This document shows, one piece after another, positions 17,373-24,566 of a stretch of DNA of 64,000 nt. Both the position numbers and the translations under genes were made by a program. Source of the stretch: Pseudomonas sp. JAI120 (GTDB taxonomy: Bacteria; Pseudomonadota; Gammaproteobacteria; Pseudomonadales; Pseudomonadaceae); the NCBI RefSeq assembly GCF_014207255.1, contig NZ_JACHCZ010000001.1, positions 732,592-796,591 on the forward strand. The letters are read 5' to 3'. Within the stretch, counting starts at the first letter, position 1. Every line of letters begins with the position of its first letter. A model generated the notes under the pieces. It was not told the origin of the DNA. It saw nothing but the letters and a program-made list of their open reading frames with translations, and made no database searches.

Positions 17373-18488
17373 ATGCGTGAACTCGGAATCGGCTTGATCG
17401 GCACAGGCTTCATGGGCCGCGCCCACGCCCTGGCATTCAACAATGCCCGGGCGGTATTTGAACTGCCGGTACACCTCAAGCTGGCCGCCCTGGCCGATGC
17501 CGACACCGAGCGCGCCCAGCGCTGTGCCACGGCCTGGGGGTTTGCCCAGGCCCACGGCGACTGGCAGGCGCTGATCGACGACCCCGCCGTGGATGTGGTG
17601 GCCATCACCACGCCGAACCACCTGCACTTTCCCATGGCGATGGCGGCCATTGCAGCGGGCAAGGCGGTGTACTGCGAAAAACCCCTGGCGGTCAGTCTGG
17701 AGCAGGCCGATGCCATGCGCCAAGCCGCCCGCAAAGCCGGGGTGGTGACGCGGGTCGGCTACAACTACCAGCACAACCCGATGATCGGCCTGGCGCGGCA
17801 ACTGATTGCCGAGGGTGACCTCGGCGACATCATCAGCTTCCAGGGCGAGTTCAGTGAAGACTTCATGGCCGACCCGGCGTCACCGTGGTCGTGGCGTTGT
17901 GAAGTGGGGCACGCCGGTGGCGCCCTGGCGGACCTGGGCAGCCACTTGCTGGCAATGGCGCGTTACCTGGTGGGCGATGTGACCGGCGTATGCGCCGACA
18001 CCCAGACCGTCCACGCCCAACGCCCGGCCGTCAACGGCAGCGCCGAGCAGAAAGCCATCGCGGTGGATGACCAGGTGCACGCCCTGCTGCGCTTCGCCAA
18101 CGGTGCGCGCGGTACGGTGAGCAGCAGTTGGCTCAAGCATGGTTACAAGAACCACCTGAGTTTCGAGATCAGCGGCACCAAGGGCACGTTGGCGTTCGAT
18201 CAGGAGCGCTTGAATGAACTGCGCCTGTGCCGTGCCGGCCAGGACGGTTTCCAGCGTTTGCTGGCCGGCCCTGCCCTGCCCGGCTACGCGGCGTTCAGCC
18301 CGGCGGCGGGGCATCAGCTGGGGTACAACGAGCTGAAGACCCTGGAGGTGCAGGAGTTGATCATGGCCGTGACGGGGCAAGGCGCGGATGGCACCGACTT
18401 TGAAGCCGCGTGGGAAGTGGAGCGGTTGGCGACGGCGATTCGTGTGGCTGCCCAGGAAGAACGCTGGGTCAACGTGAACTCGCTCTGA
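17373..18488 (+). CDS. Gfo/Idh/MocA family NAD(P)-dependent oxidoreductase
   Basis: A 371-residue cytoplasmic enzyme. The Rossmann motif GTGFMGRAHALAFN is at the N-terminus, AITTPNHLHFPMAMAA follows, and the family signature CEKPLAV supplies the conserved lysine. The C-terminal alpha/beta domain carries GHAGGALADLGSHLLAMARY, where the aspartate and histidine of the substrate site normally lie. Members oxidise or reduce sugars, inositols and related polyols; the substrate cannot be told from sequence. It is a single gene transcribed away from the YCF48-like/RND pair, with AAAGGA before its ATG, and is followed by a repeat-rich spacer. Confidence 0.88.
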   Translation: MRELGIGLIGTGFMGRAHALAFNNARAVFELPVHLKLAALADADTERAQRCATAWGFAQAHGDWQALIDDPAVDVVAITTPNHLHFPMAMAAIAAGKAVYCEKPLAVSLEQADAMRQAARKAGVVTRVGYNYQHNPMIGLARQLIAEGDLGDIISFQGEFSEDFMADPASPWSWRCEVGHAGGALADLGSHLLAMARYLVGDVTGVCADTQTVHAQRPAVNGSAEQKAIAVDDQVHALLRFANGARGTVSSSWLKHGYKNHLSFEISGTKGTLAFDQERLNELRLCRAGQDGFQRLLAGPALPGYAAFSPAAGHQLGYNELKTLEVQELIMAVTGQGADGTDFEAAWEVERLATAIRVAAQEERWVNVNSL

Positions 18489-18515
18489 ACATGTAGGAGG
18501 GAGGCCCCACTACCT

Positions 18516-18652
18516 CTGTGGCGAGCGGGCTTGTCCCGCGTTGGCGTGCGAAGCGCCCCTGATGAAGACGAATGCGGTGTATCAGGCACTCCACTGCGGC
18601 TGGTTTTGGGGCTGCTCCGCAGCCCAACGCGGGACAAGCCCGCTCGCCACAG
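18516..18652. repeat. REP doublet (REPIN) with 29-bp perfect inverted arms
   Basis: The arm 18516-18544 (CTGTGGCGAGCGGGCTTGTC...) is repeated as its exact reverse complement at 18624-18652, separated by 79 bp. The GCGAGCGGGCTTG...CAAGCCCGCTCGC core is the common fluorescent-Pseudomonas REP type. Paired REPs like this are non-autonomous elements mobilised by RAYT transposases; no RAYT gene is visible in the window. Confidence 0.85.
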
Positions 18653-18675
18653 GGAGATTTGTCAGGGTCTGAAAA

Positions 18676-18727
18676 GTTGTGTAGATACCCATGCCGCCGA
18701 TGGCGGAGCGTCAACCATCTACACAAC
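18676..18727. repeat. Short inverted repeat flanking a GC-rich hairpin
   Basis: GTTGTGTAGAT (18676-18686) and ATCTACACAAC (18717-18727) are perfect 11-bp inverted arms around a 30-bp centre containing GCCGCCGATGGCGGA, itself able to fold. It lies between the REP doublet and the longer structured repeat, and looks like another small intergenic palindromic element. Confidence 0.5.
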
Positions 18728-18767
18728 GTTGTAGCAGCCAACGGTAACCACGATGCGAAGCGAGCCG

Positions 18768-19061
18768 CTCTTGATCTTGCTTTTGATCTTGATCTCAGGC
18801 GCCCCGTTAACCACGCTGGCCGGAATCCGATAGTGATTTGGGGGGTAAACCGGCAGGGATGCCGGTTTCGCCGCCCCGCGCCATGGATGGCGCGTGGCGG
18901 CGGCCCCCAAATCACTGTCGGATTACGGGCACACCGAGCCTAGGCGAGGTGCCGAGTGGTGGGGCGAAGCGTTTTTGGTTACTTTTGGCGCTCTTCCAAA
19001 AGTGACCCGCTGTAAGAGCGGAACCCTAAGTGGCCGTTACCGCAGCAACGGATATGTACTC
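18768..19061 (+). repeat. Structured intergenic repeat, copy A
   Basis: About 290 bp whose flanks recur at 61295-61559 in the same orientation: CTTGATCTCAGGCGCCCC at the left, CACCGAGCCTAGGCGAGGTG in the middle, and TAAGTGG...GCAACGGATATGTACTC at the right. The centre (18824-18924) is a long imperfect palindrome unrelated in sequence to that of the second copy. A 12-bp stem (18977-18988 with 18996-19007) and a 5-bp stem CCGCT/AGCGG (19007-19011 with 19017-19021) follow. Short ORFs through this block are by-products of the palindromes. It lies downstream of the Gfo/Idh/MocA gene. Confidence 0.75.
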
Positions 19062-19092
19062 ATTCCAACCCCAGCACATGGTCGGCCCAGAG

Positions 19093-19125
19093 GCCGCCAT
19101 CGGGAGCAAGCCCCCTCCCACATTT
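19093..19125. repeat. Single REP-type sequence
   Basis: GCCGCCATCGGGAGCAAGCC followed by CCCTCCCACATTT matches the arms of the REP doublet at 24461-24553. It ends the composite repeat block before the convergent acyl-CoA ligase gene. Confidence 0.6.
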
Positions 19126-19147
19126 AGATCGCGTACACACATTTAAA

Positions 19148-20851
19148 TCAGCGCAAGGCTCGGCGCAGTACTTTACCCACAGTGGTCTTGGGCAACTCGG
19201 TAGTGCGAAACTCCACATACCTGGGCACCTTGTAACCCGTCAGGTATTCCCGGCAATGGGCGAGGATCTGCTCCTGGGTCAGGTTCGGGTCCTTGCGCAC
19301 CACGATGATCTTGACCTTTTCCCCCGTCACGCCATCTTCCACCCCAATGGCCGCCACTTCACCGACGCCCGGGTGCAGCGCCACCACGTCTTCGATTTCA
19401 TTGGGGTACACGTTGAAGCCTGAGACCAGGATCATGTCTTTCTTGCGGTCCACCAGGCGGATAAAGCCGCGTTCATCCATCACGCCGATGTCACCGGTCG
19501 ACAACCAGCCTTCGGCGTCGAGCACTTCGGCGGTTTCCTTCGGCCGCTTCCAGTAGCCCTGCATCACCTGTGGGCCGCGCACTTGCAGTTCGCCCTGCTC
19601 GCCGATATCGGCCAGTTCGCCGTCTTCCCGCATAAACCGCACCCAGGTCGACGGCAGCGGGACGCCGATGCTGCCGGTGAATTCCATTTCGCGCATGCGC
19701 GCAATGTCGATCGGGCTGATGCTCACCACCGGCGAGCATTCGGTGAGGCCGTAGCCTTCGATGATCGGCAGCCCGGTGACTTCCTTCCAGCGCTTGGCCA
19801 CCGCCGTGTGCGTGGCCATGCCGCCGGCAATCACCATGCGCAGGTCGGAGAAGTCCCGCGCACAGAACTCTTTGTTCTCCAGCAGGCCGTTGAACAGCGT
19901 ATTGACCCCGGCGATGCCATTGAAGCGCTCCTTGCGCAGGATCATCTGCACCCGCTTCACATCCCTGGGGTTGGCGATGAGTATGTTGCGCCCACCCAGG
20001 CACATGAACATCAGGCAATTCACCGTCAGCGAAAAGATGTGGTACAGCGGCAGCAGGGTGACGTTGGTTTCCTGTTTGTCCTGGTCCAACTGGTCGCCGA
20101 CCCAGGCCTTGGCCTGCAACAGGTTGGCGATGATGTTGCGATGGCTGAGCATCACACCCTTGGCGTCCCCCGTGGTGCCGCCGGTGTATTGCAGGAAGGC
20201 CAGGTCGTCGAGGTGCATGTCCACCGGGAAGTGGTTGAGCGCGCGGCCCTGTTTCAGCACCTGGTTGAAACGCACCGAGCCCCTCAGGTTGAAGGCCGGC
20301 ACCTGCTTTTGAACGCGGCGCAGGATGAAGTTCATCGCCGCGCCCTTGAAGGTGCCAAGCAAGTCGCCAATGGCGGCCACCACCACGCGCTTGACGCTGC
20401 TGCCGGCAATGACTTTTTCCAGGGTGTGGGCGAAGTTTTCGAAGATCACCACGGTTTCGGCGCCGCTGTCCTTGAGCAGATGCTTGAGCTCGTGGGAGGT
20501 GTACAACGGGTTGACGTTGACCACCACCGCGCCGGCCAGGATGGTGCCCAGCAGGCAGATCGGGTACTGCAAGCAGTTGGGCATCATCAGCGCCACGCGG
20601 TCGCCCTTCTTCACGCCCTGGCCCTGCAGCCAGGCGGCAAACGCAATGCCTTGCACCTGCCAGTCGGCGTAGGTCATTTCGGTGCCGATGCTGACGTAGG
20701 CCACCCGCTCGCGAAATTTCTCCAGGTGTTCCAGGAACACCTCGCGCAGCGACGGGTAGTCCTCGATAGCGGCATCGATGTCTGCCGGGACGCCGGGCAG
20801 GTAAGCGTTCAACCACACCCGTTCGGCGTGTTCCAGGCTGATAGCGTTCAT
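19148..20851 (-). CDS. Long-chain fatty acid-CoA ligase (FadD-like AMP-binding enzyme)
   Basis: A 567-residue ANL-superfamily enzyme that would activate fatty acids to acyl-CoA via an acyl-adenylate. It shows the P-loop QYTGGTTGDAKGVMLSH, the A5 motif GYGLTECSP, the A7-A8 region STGDIGVMDERGFIRLVDRKKDMI and the C-terminal catalytic lysine context LPKTTVGKVLRRAL. Length is that of bacterial FadD. It is separated by 31 bp from the thiolase gene and is the downstream end of the minus-strand beta-oxidation group. The leader has a long A-rich AACAACAAGGAG tract, suggesting catabolite repression. It may be a FadD paralogue rather than the main FadD. Confidence 0.9.
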   Translation of the reverse strand: MNAISLEHAERVWLNAYLPGVPADIDAAIEDYPSLREVFLEHLEKFRERVAYVSIGTEMTYADWQVQGIAFAAWLQGQGVKKGDRVALMMPNCLQYPICLLGTILAGAVVVNVNPLYTSHELKHLLKDSGAETVVIFENFAHTLEKVIAGSSVKRVVVAAIGDLLGTFKGAAMNFILRRVQKQVPAFNLRGSVRFNQVLKQGRALNHFPVDMHLDDLAFLQYTGGTTGDAKGVMLSHRNIIANLLQAKAWVGDQLDQDKQETNVTLLPLYHIFSLTVNCLMFMCLGGRNILIANPRDVKRVQMILRKERFNGIAGVNTLFNGLLENKEFCARDFSDLRMVIAGGMATHTAVAKRWKEVTGLPIIEGYGLTECSPVVSISPIDIARMREMEFTGSIGVPLPSTWVRFMREDGELADIGEQGELQVRGPQVMQGYWKRPKETAEVLDAEGWLSTGDIGVMDERGFIRLVDRKKDMILVSGFNVYPNEIEDVVALHPGVGEVAAIGVEDGVTGEKVKIIVVRKDPNLTQEQILAHCREYLTGYKVPRYVEFRTTELPKTTVGKVLRRALR

Positions 20852-20857
20852 GGCAGT

Positions 20858-20879
20858 CTCCTTGTTGTTGTTTTTGTTG
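20858..20879 (-). promoter_or_regulatory. Strong A-rich Crc/Hfq-like motif overlapping the acyl-CoA ligase RBS
   Basis: Read on the minus strand the leader is AACAAAAACAACAACAAGG AG, running straight into the Shine-Dalgarno. Several overlapping AAnAAnAA units make this the best Hfq/Crc target candidate in the window. Confidence 0.55.
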
Positions 20880-20882
20880 GCG

Positions 20883-22181
20883 CTACTTTTCGACGATGGC
20901 GGTAATGCCCAGCCCGCCCGCCGCGCAGATGGATATCAGGCCGCGACCGCCGCCCCGCTCGTGAATGGCCTTGGCCAGGGCCGCCAATTGCCGGCCACCG
21001 GTGGCGGCAAACGGGTGACCGCAGCCGAGGGAGCCGCCGTTGACGTTCATTTTGGCGCGGTCGATGGCCCCCAGTGGCGCGTCCAGGCCGAGCCGTTCGC
21101 GGCAGTAATCGGCGTCTTCCCAGGCCTTGAGCGTGCACAGCACCTGGGCGGCAAACGCTTCGTGGATCTCGAAGAAATCGAAGTCGGCGAAACTCAACCC
21201 TTCGCGCTTGAGCATGCGCGGTACCGCATAGGCCGGGGCCATCAACAGGCCTTCGCTGCCGTCGACAAAACTCACCGCCGCTGTCTCGCCCGTGCGCAGG
21301 TAGGCCAACACCGGCCAGCCATTGGCGGTCGCCCACTCTTCGCTGGCCAACAGCACCACCGAAGCGCCATCCGTCAGTGGCGTGGAGTTGCCCGCCGTGA
21401 GGGTGCCGTTCTGGCGATCGTAGGCCGGGGACAGCCCGGCGAGTTTCTCCAGGCTGGCGTCGGCGCGCAGGTTGTTGTCCCGCGCCAGGCCGCGATGGGG
21501 GCTGATCAGGTCGTCGAAGAAACCGCGCTGATACGCGGCATCCAGGCGCTGGTGGCTGGTGAGGGTCAGCTCATCCTGGGCCAGGCGCTTGATCTGCCAA
21601 CGCTGGGCCATTGCCTCGCAATGCTCGCCCATGGACAAGCCGGTGCGCGGCTCGCCATTGCGCGGCAACAGCGGCTTGAACAACATCGACGGGCGCACCT
21701 TCAGCAGCGCCTTCAACGTGTCGCCCATGCCCTTGGCGCGGTTGGCCGCGAGCAAGGTGTGGCGCAGGGACTCATTGATGCCGATGGGCGCGTCGGAGGT
21801 GGTGTCGGCGCCACCGGCGATGCCCACCTCGATCTGGCCGAGGGCGATTTTGTTCGCCACCAGCAAGGCTGCTTCCAGGCCGGTGCCGCAGGCTTGCTGC
21901 ACATCGTAGGCCGGGGTCTGCGGGGACAAGGTGGTCGACAACAGCGACTCGCGCGCCAGGTTGAAATCCCGCGAATGCTTGATCACCGCGCCGGCGGCAA
22001 ACTCGCCCAGGCGCTGGCCGTGCAGGTTGTAACGGTCGACCAGGCCCTGCAGCGCCGCCACCAGCAGGTCCTGGTTGCTGTCGTGGGCGTACACCGTGTT
22101 GGAACGGGCAAACGGGATGCGGTTGCCGCCGATAATCGCCACGCGGCGGGTCGGGGCCGGATTGAAGCTGTAGTCACTCAT
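20883..22181 (-). CDS. Acetyl-CoA C-acyltransferase (FadI-like thiolase)
   Basis: A 432-residue thiolase of the longer FadI type. The nucleophilic cysteine lies in VQQACGTGLEAAL (Cys98), the catalytic histidine in FFEIHEAFAAQVL, GGSLGCGHPFAATGGRQ holds the second histidine, and the second cysteine is in ICAAGGLG near the C-terminus, so all catalytic elements are present. It would cleave 3-ketoacyl-CoA to acetyl-CoA and a shortened acyl-CoA. The start overlaps the stop of the dehydratase gene by 4 bp (ATGA), so the two are translationally coupled. It lies between a dehydratase and an acyl-CoA ligase, completing a beta-oxidation set. Confidence 0.92.
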   Translation of the reverse strand: MSDYSFNPAPTRRVAIIGGNRIPFARSNTVYAHDSNQDLLVAALQGLVDRYNLHGQRLGEFAAGAVIKHSRDFNLARESLLSTTLSPQTPAYDVQQACGTGLEAALLVANKIALGQIEVGIAGGADTTSDAPIGINESLRHTLLAANRAKGMGDTLKALLKVRPSMLFKPLLPRNGEPRTGLSMGEHCEAMAQRWQIKRLAQDELTLTSHQRLDAAYQRGFFDDLISPHRGLARDNNLRADASLEKLAGLSPAYDRQNGTLTAGNSTPLTDGASVVLLASEEWATANGWPVLAYLRTGETAAVSFVDGSEGLLMAPAYAVPRMLKREGLSFADFDFFEIHEAFAAQVLCTLKAWEDADYCRERLGLDAPLGAIDRAKMNVNGGSLGCGHPFAATGGRQLAALAKAIHERGGGRGLISICAAGGLGITAIVEK

Positions 22182-23068
22182 GTAGGGCTCTCATTCCAGA
22201 CAAATAGCCCGCGCATATGCGGTTTGTCGCCGGCGAAATTGCGCACTTCGAATTCGCGGCGCGGGCCGCTCACGGGGTGTTGCCACAGGGCGACCTGGCC
22301 GGGCAAAAAGATCGGTAGCTTGAAGTCGCAATGGGCTTGGGCCTGATCCAGGCCACCGGGCGGTTGTTGAGCGGCCAATGCGCGGCCCAGGGTCCACATG
22401 CCATGGGCGATGGCGCGGCGAAAGCCGAAGAGCCTGGCGCCGATCAGTGAGGTGTGGATCGGGTTGAAGTCCCCCGAGACCTTGGCGAAGCGCCGCCCCA
22501 GATTGGCCGGCAACACCCAGCGCTGCGTACGCAACAGGCCTTCCTCCTGCAAGGCCAGCGCGTCCTCCCACGGCTCGCCGACGGGACTTTTGACCTCGCG
22601 GCGCAGGTACAGGCTGTCGCTTTCCCACACCAGGGTGCCGCTGCTGTAGGCGCGGGTGGCGATGCTCAGCGCCTGGCCCTTGGCATGGGCCACCCAGCGT
22701 TCACAAAAGACGTCCAGGCGCAGCGCCTGGCCTTCCCGCAGCCGCTGGTGCTGCCGGATGCGGTTGGCCAGGTGCACCATGCCGCTGGCCGGGTACGGAA
22801 AACTCGGACGGGTCAGCAGCATCAGGTGCAGGGGGAACGCCAGCACATGGGGGTAAGACAACGGCACACCCTGCTCGCGGCGAAAACCACAGGCACGGCC
22901 ATAGGCGGCGATACCGGCGGCGGACAACTCCACCGCCGAGCGCACCAGGCGCTCCTTGGGCAACAGCGGGGCGCCGTCGAACTTGGGCTTGCGCAAGCCA
23001 CGCACGCCGTCCAGCAACAGGCGCGTGCGTGATGGCGGTGGGTCGATGATCTGCGTCACGTAGTCCAT
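22178..23068 (-). CDS. MaoC-type acyl-CoA dehydratase/hydratase
   Basis: A 296-residue double hot-dog protein. The C-terminal half carries the hydratase 2 signature AKVSGDFNPIHTS with catalytic Asp and His, followed by FGFRRAIAHGMWTLGRAL. The N-terminal half lacks the motif and is probably the degenerate hot dog. It would hydrate enoyl-CoA to (R)-3-hydroxyacyl-CoA or act in reverse. It is 3 bp downstream of the FabG-like gene and overlaps the thiolase gene, so the three genes form one operon in which the FabG-like enzyme and this hydratase are stereochemically compatible. Confidence 0.88.
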   Translation of the reverse strand: MDYVTQIIDPPPSRTRLLLDGVRGLRKPKFDGAPLLPKERLVRSAVELSAAGIAAYGRACGFRREQGVPLSYPHVLAFPLHLMLLTRPSFPYPASGMVHLANRIRQHQRLREGQALRLDVFCERWVAHAKGQALSIATRAYSSGTLVWESDSLYLRREVKSPVGEPWEDALALQEEGLLRTQRWVLPANLGRRFAKVSGDFNPIHTSLIGARLFGFRRAIAHGMWTLGRALAAQQPPGGLDQAQAHCDFKLPIFLPGQVALWQHPVSGPRREFEVRNFAGDKPHMRGLFVWNESPT

Positions 23069-23071
23069 GGC

Positions 23072-24415
23072 TCAGGCTCCCAGCAGGCTTTGGCCGCACA
23101 CGCGCACGACCTGGCCGTTGACCCCGCCGGACGCAGGATGCGCCAGCCAGGCAATGGTTTCGGCCACATCGATCGGCTGCCCGCCTTGGGACATCGAGTT
23201 CATGCGCCGCCCCGCCTCGCGAATCATCAGCGGGATTTTTGCGGTCATCTGGGTCTCGATAAACCCCGGCGCTACGGCATTCACCGTGACCTGTGCCGCC
23301 GCCGCATGCGGCGCCAGGCCTTGCACCAGGCCAATCACGCCGGCCTTGGAGGTGGCGTAGTTGCTTTGCCCGAGGTTGCCGGCAATGCCGGAGATCGACG
23401 ACACGCACACGATGCGCCCACCGGGGTTAAGGCCCTGGCATTCCAACAGGGCGTTGCTCAGGTTCAACGGTGCGTCGAGGTTGACCGCCAACACGCTGCG
23501 CCAGGCCGCCTCCGTCATCTTGGCGATGGTCTTGTCTCGGGTGATCCCGGCGTTGTGCACCACCACGTCGAAGGCGCCGTATTGGCTGACGTGGGCTTGA
23601 AGCTGTGCAGCGGCGTCCGCCGCCGTGATGTCCAATGGCAGCGCCGAACCGTCCACACTGGCGGCCGCCTGTTGCAGCGATGCCTGGGCCTGGGGCACGT
23701 CCACGCAGACCACATGGGCGCCGTCGCGGGCGAGTACCTGGGCAATTGCCAGGCCGATGCCACGGGAAGCCCCGGTCACCAGCGCGCGTCGGCCGGCGAA
23801 GGGTTTGTCCCAATTGACGCTGACATGACCATCCACGGTTTTTTCCAGGCGCACCACCTGCCCGGAGACGTAGGCCGAACGGCGCGACAGGAAGAAACGC
23901 AAGCTGCTGTCCAGCGCATCTTCCGCACCCGGCGCCACGTACAACAACTGCACGGTGATCGCCCGGCGCAGCTCCTTGGCCAGCGAGCGCACCAGCCCTT
24001 CGAGGGCACGCTGGGCGATGGCCTGGGGCACGTTCGCGCAGTGTTCGGGCGCCGTGCCCAACACCACCACCCGACCGTGCTGGCCAAGGCGTTTGGCGTT
24101 GGCGTGGAAGAATTCGTACAGCTCATCCAACTGTTTCAGGTCGACCACAGCGCTGGCATCGAACACTGCGCCCTGCACCTTGACCGTGGACGGCGCCTTG
24201 AGCGTCGCCGGGGTGGCGGTGACCGTGTCGGTGGCGCTGAACACCTGTTGCACCTGCGCAACCATGCGCCCTGCCCCGGCGACAATCACCGGGTTGGCCA
24301 GGCCTGGCTGGCCGCTGCGATGGCGCTGCAACGGCACGGGCTGAGGCAAGCCCACCGCCTGGGCCAGGCGACGGCCCCAGGGGGAATTGACGAACGATAG
24401 GTAGCTGTCACTCAT
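23072..24415 (-). CDS. High-molecular-weight 3-oxoacyl-ACP/CoA reductase (FabG4-like SDR)
   Basis: About 447 residues. The C-terminal SDR domain has the nucleotide motif LVTGASRGIGLAIAQ, the NAG motif VVHNAGITRDKTI and the active-site YATSKAGVIG (Tyr/Lys). The N-terminal 200 residues form the flavodoxin-like extension of high-molecular-weight FabG proteins, beginning MSDSYLSFVNSPWGRRLAQA. An ATG 12 bp further upstream is possible, but the MSDSY start matches the family. It uses NAD(H) or NADP(H) to interconvert 3-keto and (R)-3-hydroxy acyl-CoA. First gene of the FabG-MaoC-thiolase operon; a REP doublet separates it from fadE. Confidence 0.88.
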   Translation of the reverse strand: MSDSYLSFVNSPWGRRLAQAVGLPQPVPLQRHRSGQPGLANPVIVAGAGRMVAQVQQVFSATDTVTATPATLKAPSTVKVQGAVFDASAVVDLKQLDELYEFFHANAKRLGQHGRVVVLGTAPEHCANVPQAIAQRALEGLVRSLAKELRRAITVQLLYVAPGAEDALDSSLRFFLSRRSAYVSGQVVRLEKTVDGHVSVNWDKPFAGRRALVTGASRGIGLAIAQVLARDGAHVVCVDVPQAQASLQQAAASVDGSALPLDITAADAAAQLQAHVSQYGAFDVVVHNAGITRDKTIAKMTEAAWRSVLAVNLDAPLNLSNALLECQGLNPGGRIVCVSSISGIAGNLGQSNYATSKAGVIGLVQGLAPHAAAAQVTVNAVAPGFIETQMTAKIPLMIREAGRRMNSMSQGGQPIDVAETIAWLAHPASGGVNGQVVRVCGQSLLGA

Positions 24416-24460
24416 ATCCGCATTCACTCACAACACATTCTGACCTTGTAAACCCGATCC

Positions 24461-24553
24461 AATGTGGGAGGGGGCTTGCTCCCGATAGCGGTGGTTCAAC
24501 CAATGAGTCGGTGACTGATGGATTGCTATCGGGAGCAAGCCCCCTCCCACATT
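24461..24553. repeat. REP doublet (REPIN), second type
   Basis: The 29-bp arm 24461-24489 (AATGTGGGAGGGGGCTTGCT...) is repeated as its exact reverse complement at 24525-24553 with a 35-bp spacer. It is the GGGAGCAAGCC REP type, different from that at 18516-18652. It fills the 151-bp gap between the FabG-like gene and fadE. Confidence 0.85.
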
Positions 24554-24566
24554 GACCGCGTTTGTC

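Noticed and set aside
18894..19127. 77-codon ORF in the repeat block near 19 kb
   Set aside because: It lies wholly in repeat copy A and the REP; a frame in the second copy (61259-61639) is of different sequence in the centre, so it is repeat-derived, not a gene.
20850..22346. 498-codon plus-strand frame antisense to the thiolase
   Set aside because: Shadow frame of a GC-rich gene; no domain match by eye and no ribosome-binding site.
22454..24400. Plus-strand frames antisense to the MaoC and FabG genes
   Set aside because: Shadows; coding strand is minus by clear catalytic motifs.
18480..24560. CRISPR-like array from the repeated palindromes
   Set aside because: Repeats are inverted REP pairs of differing types, not regularly spaced direct repeats, and no cas genes are present.
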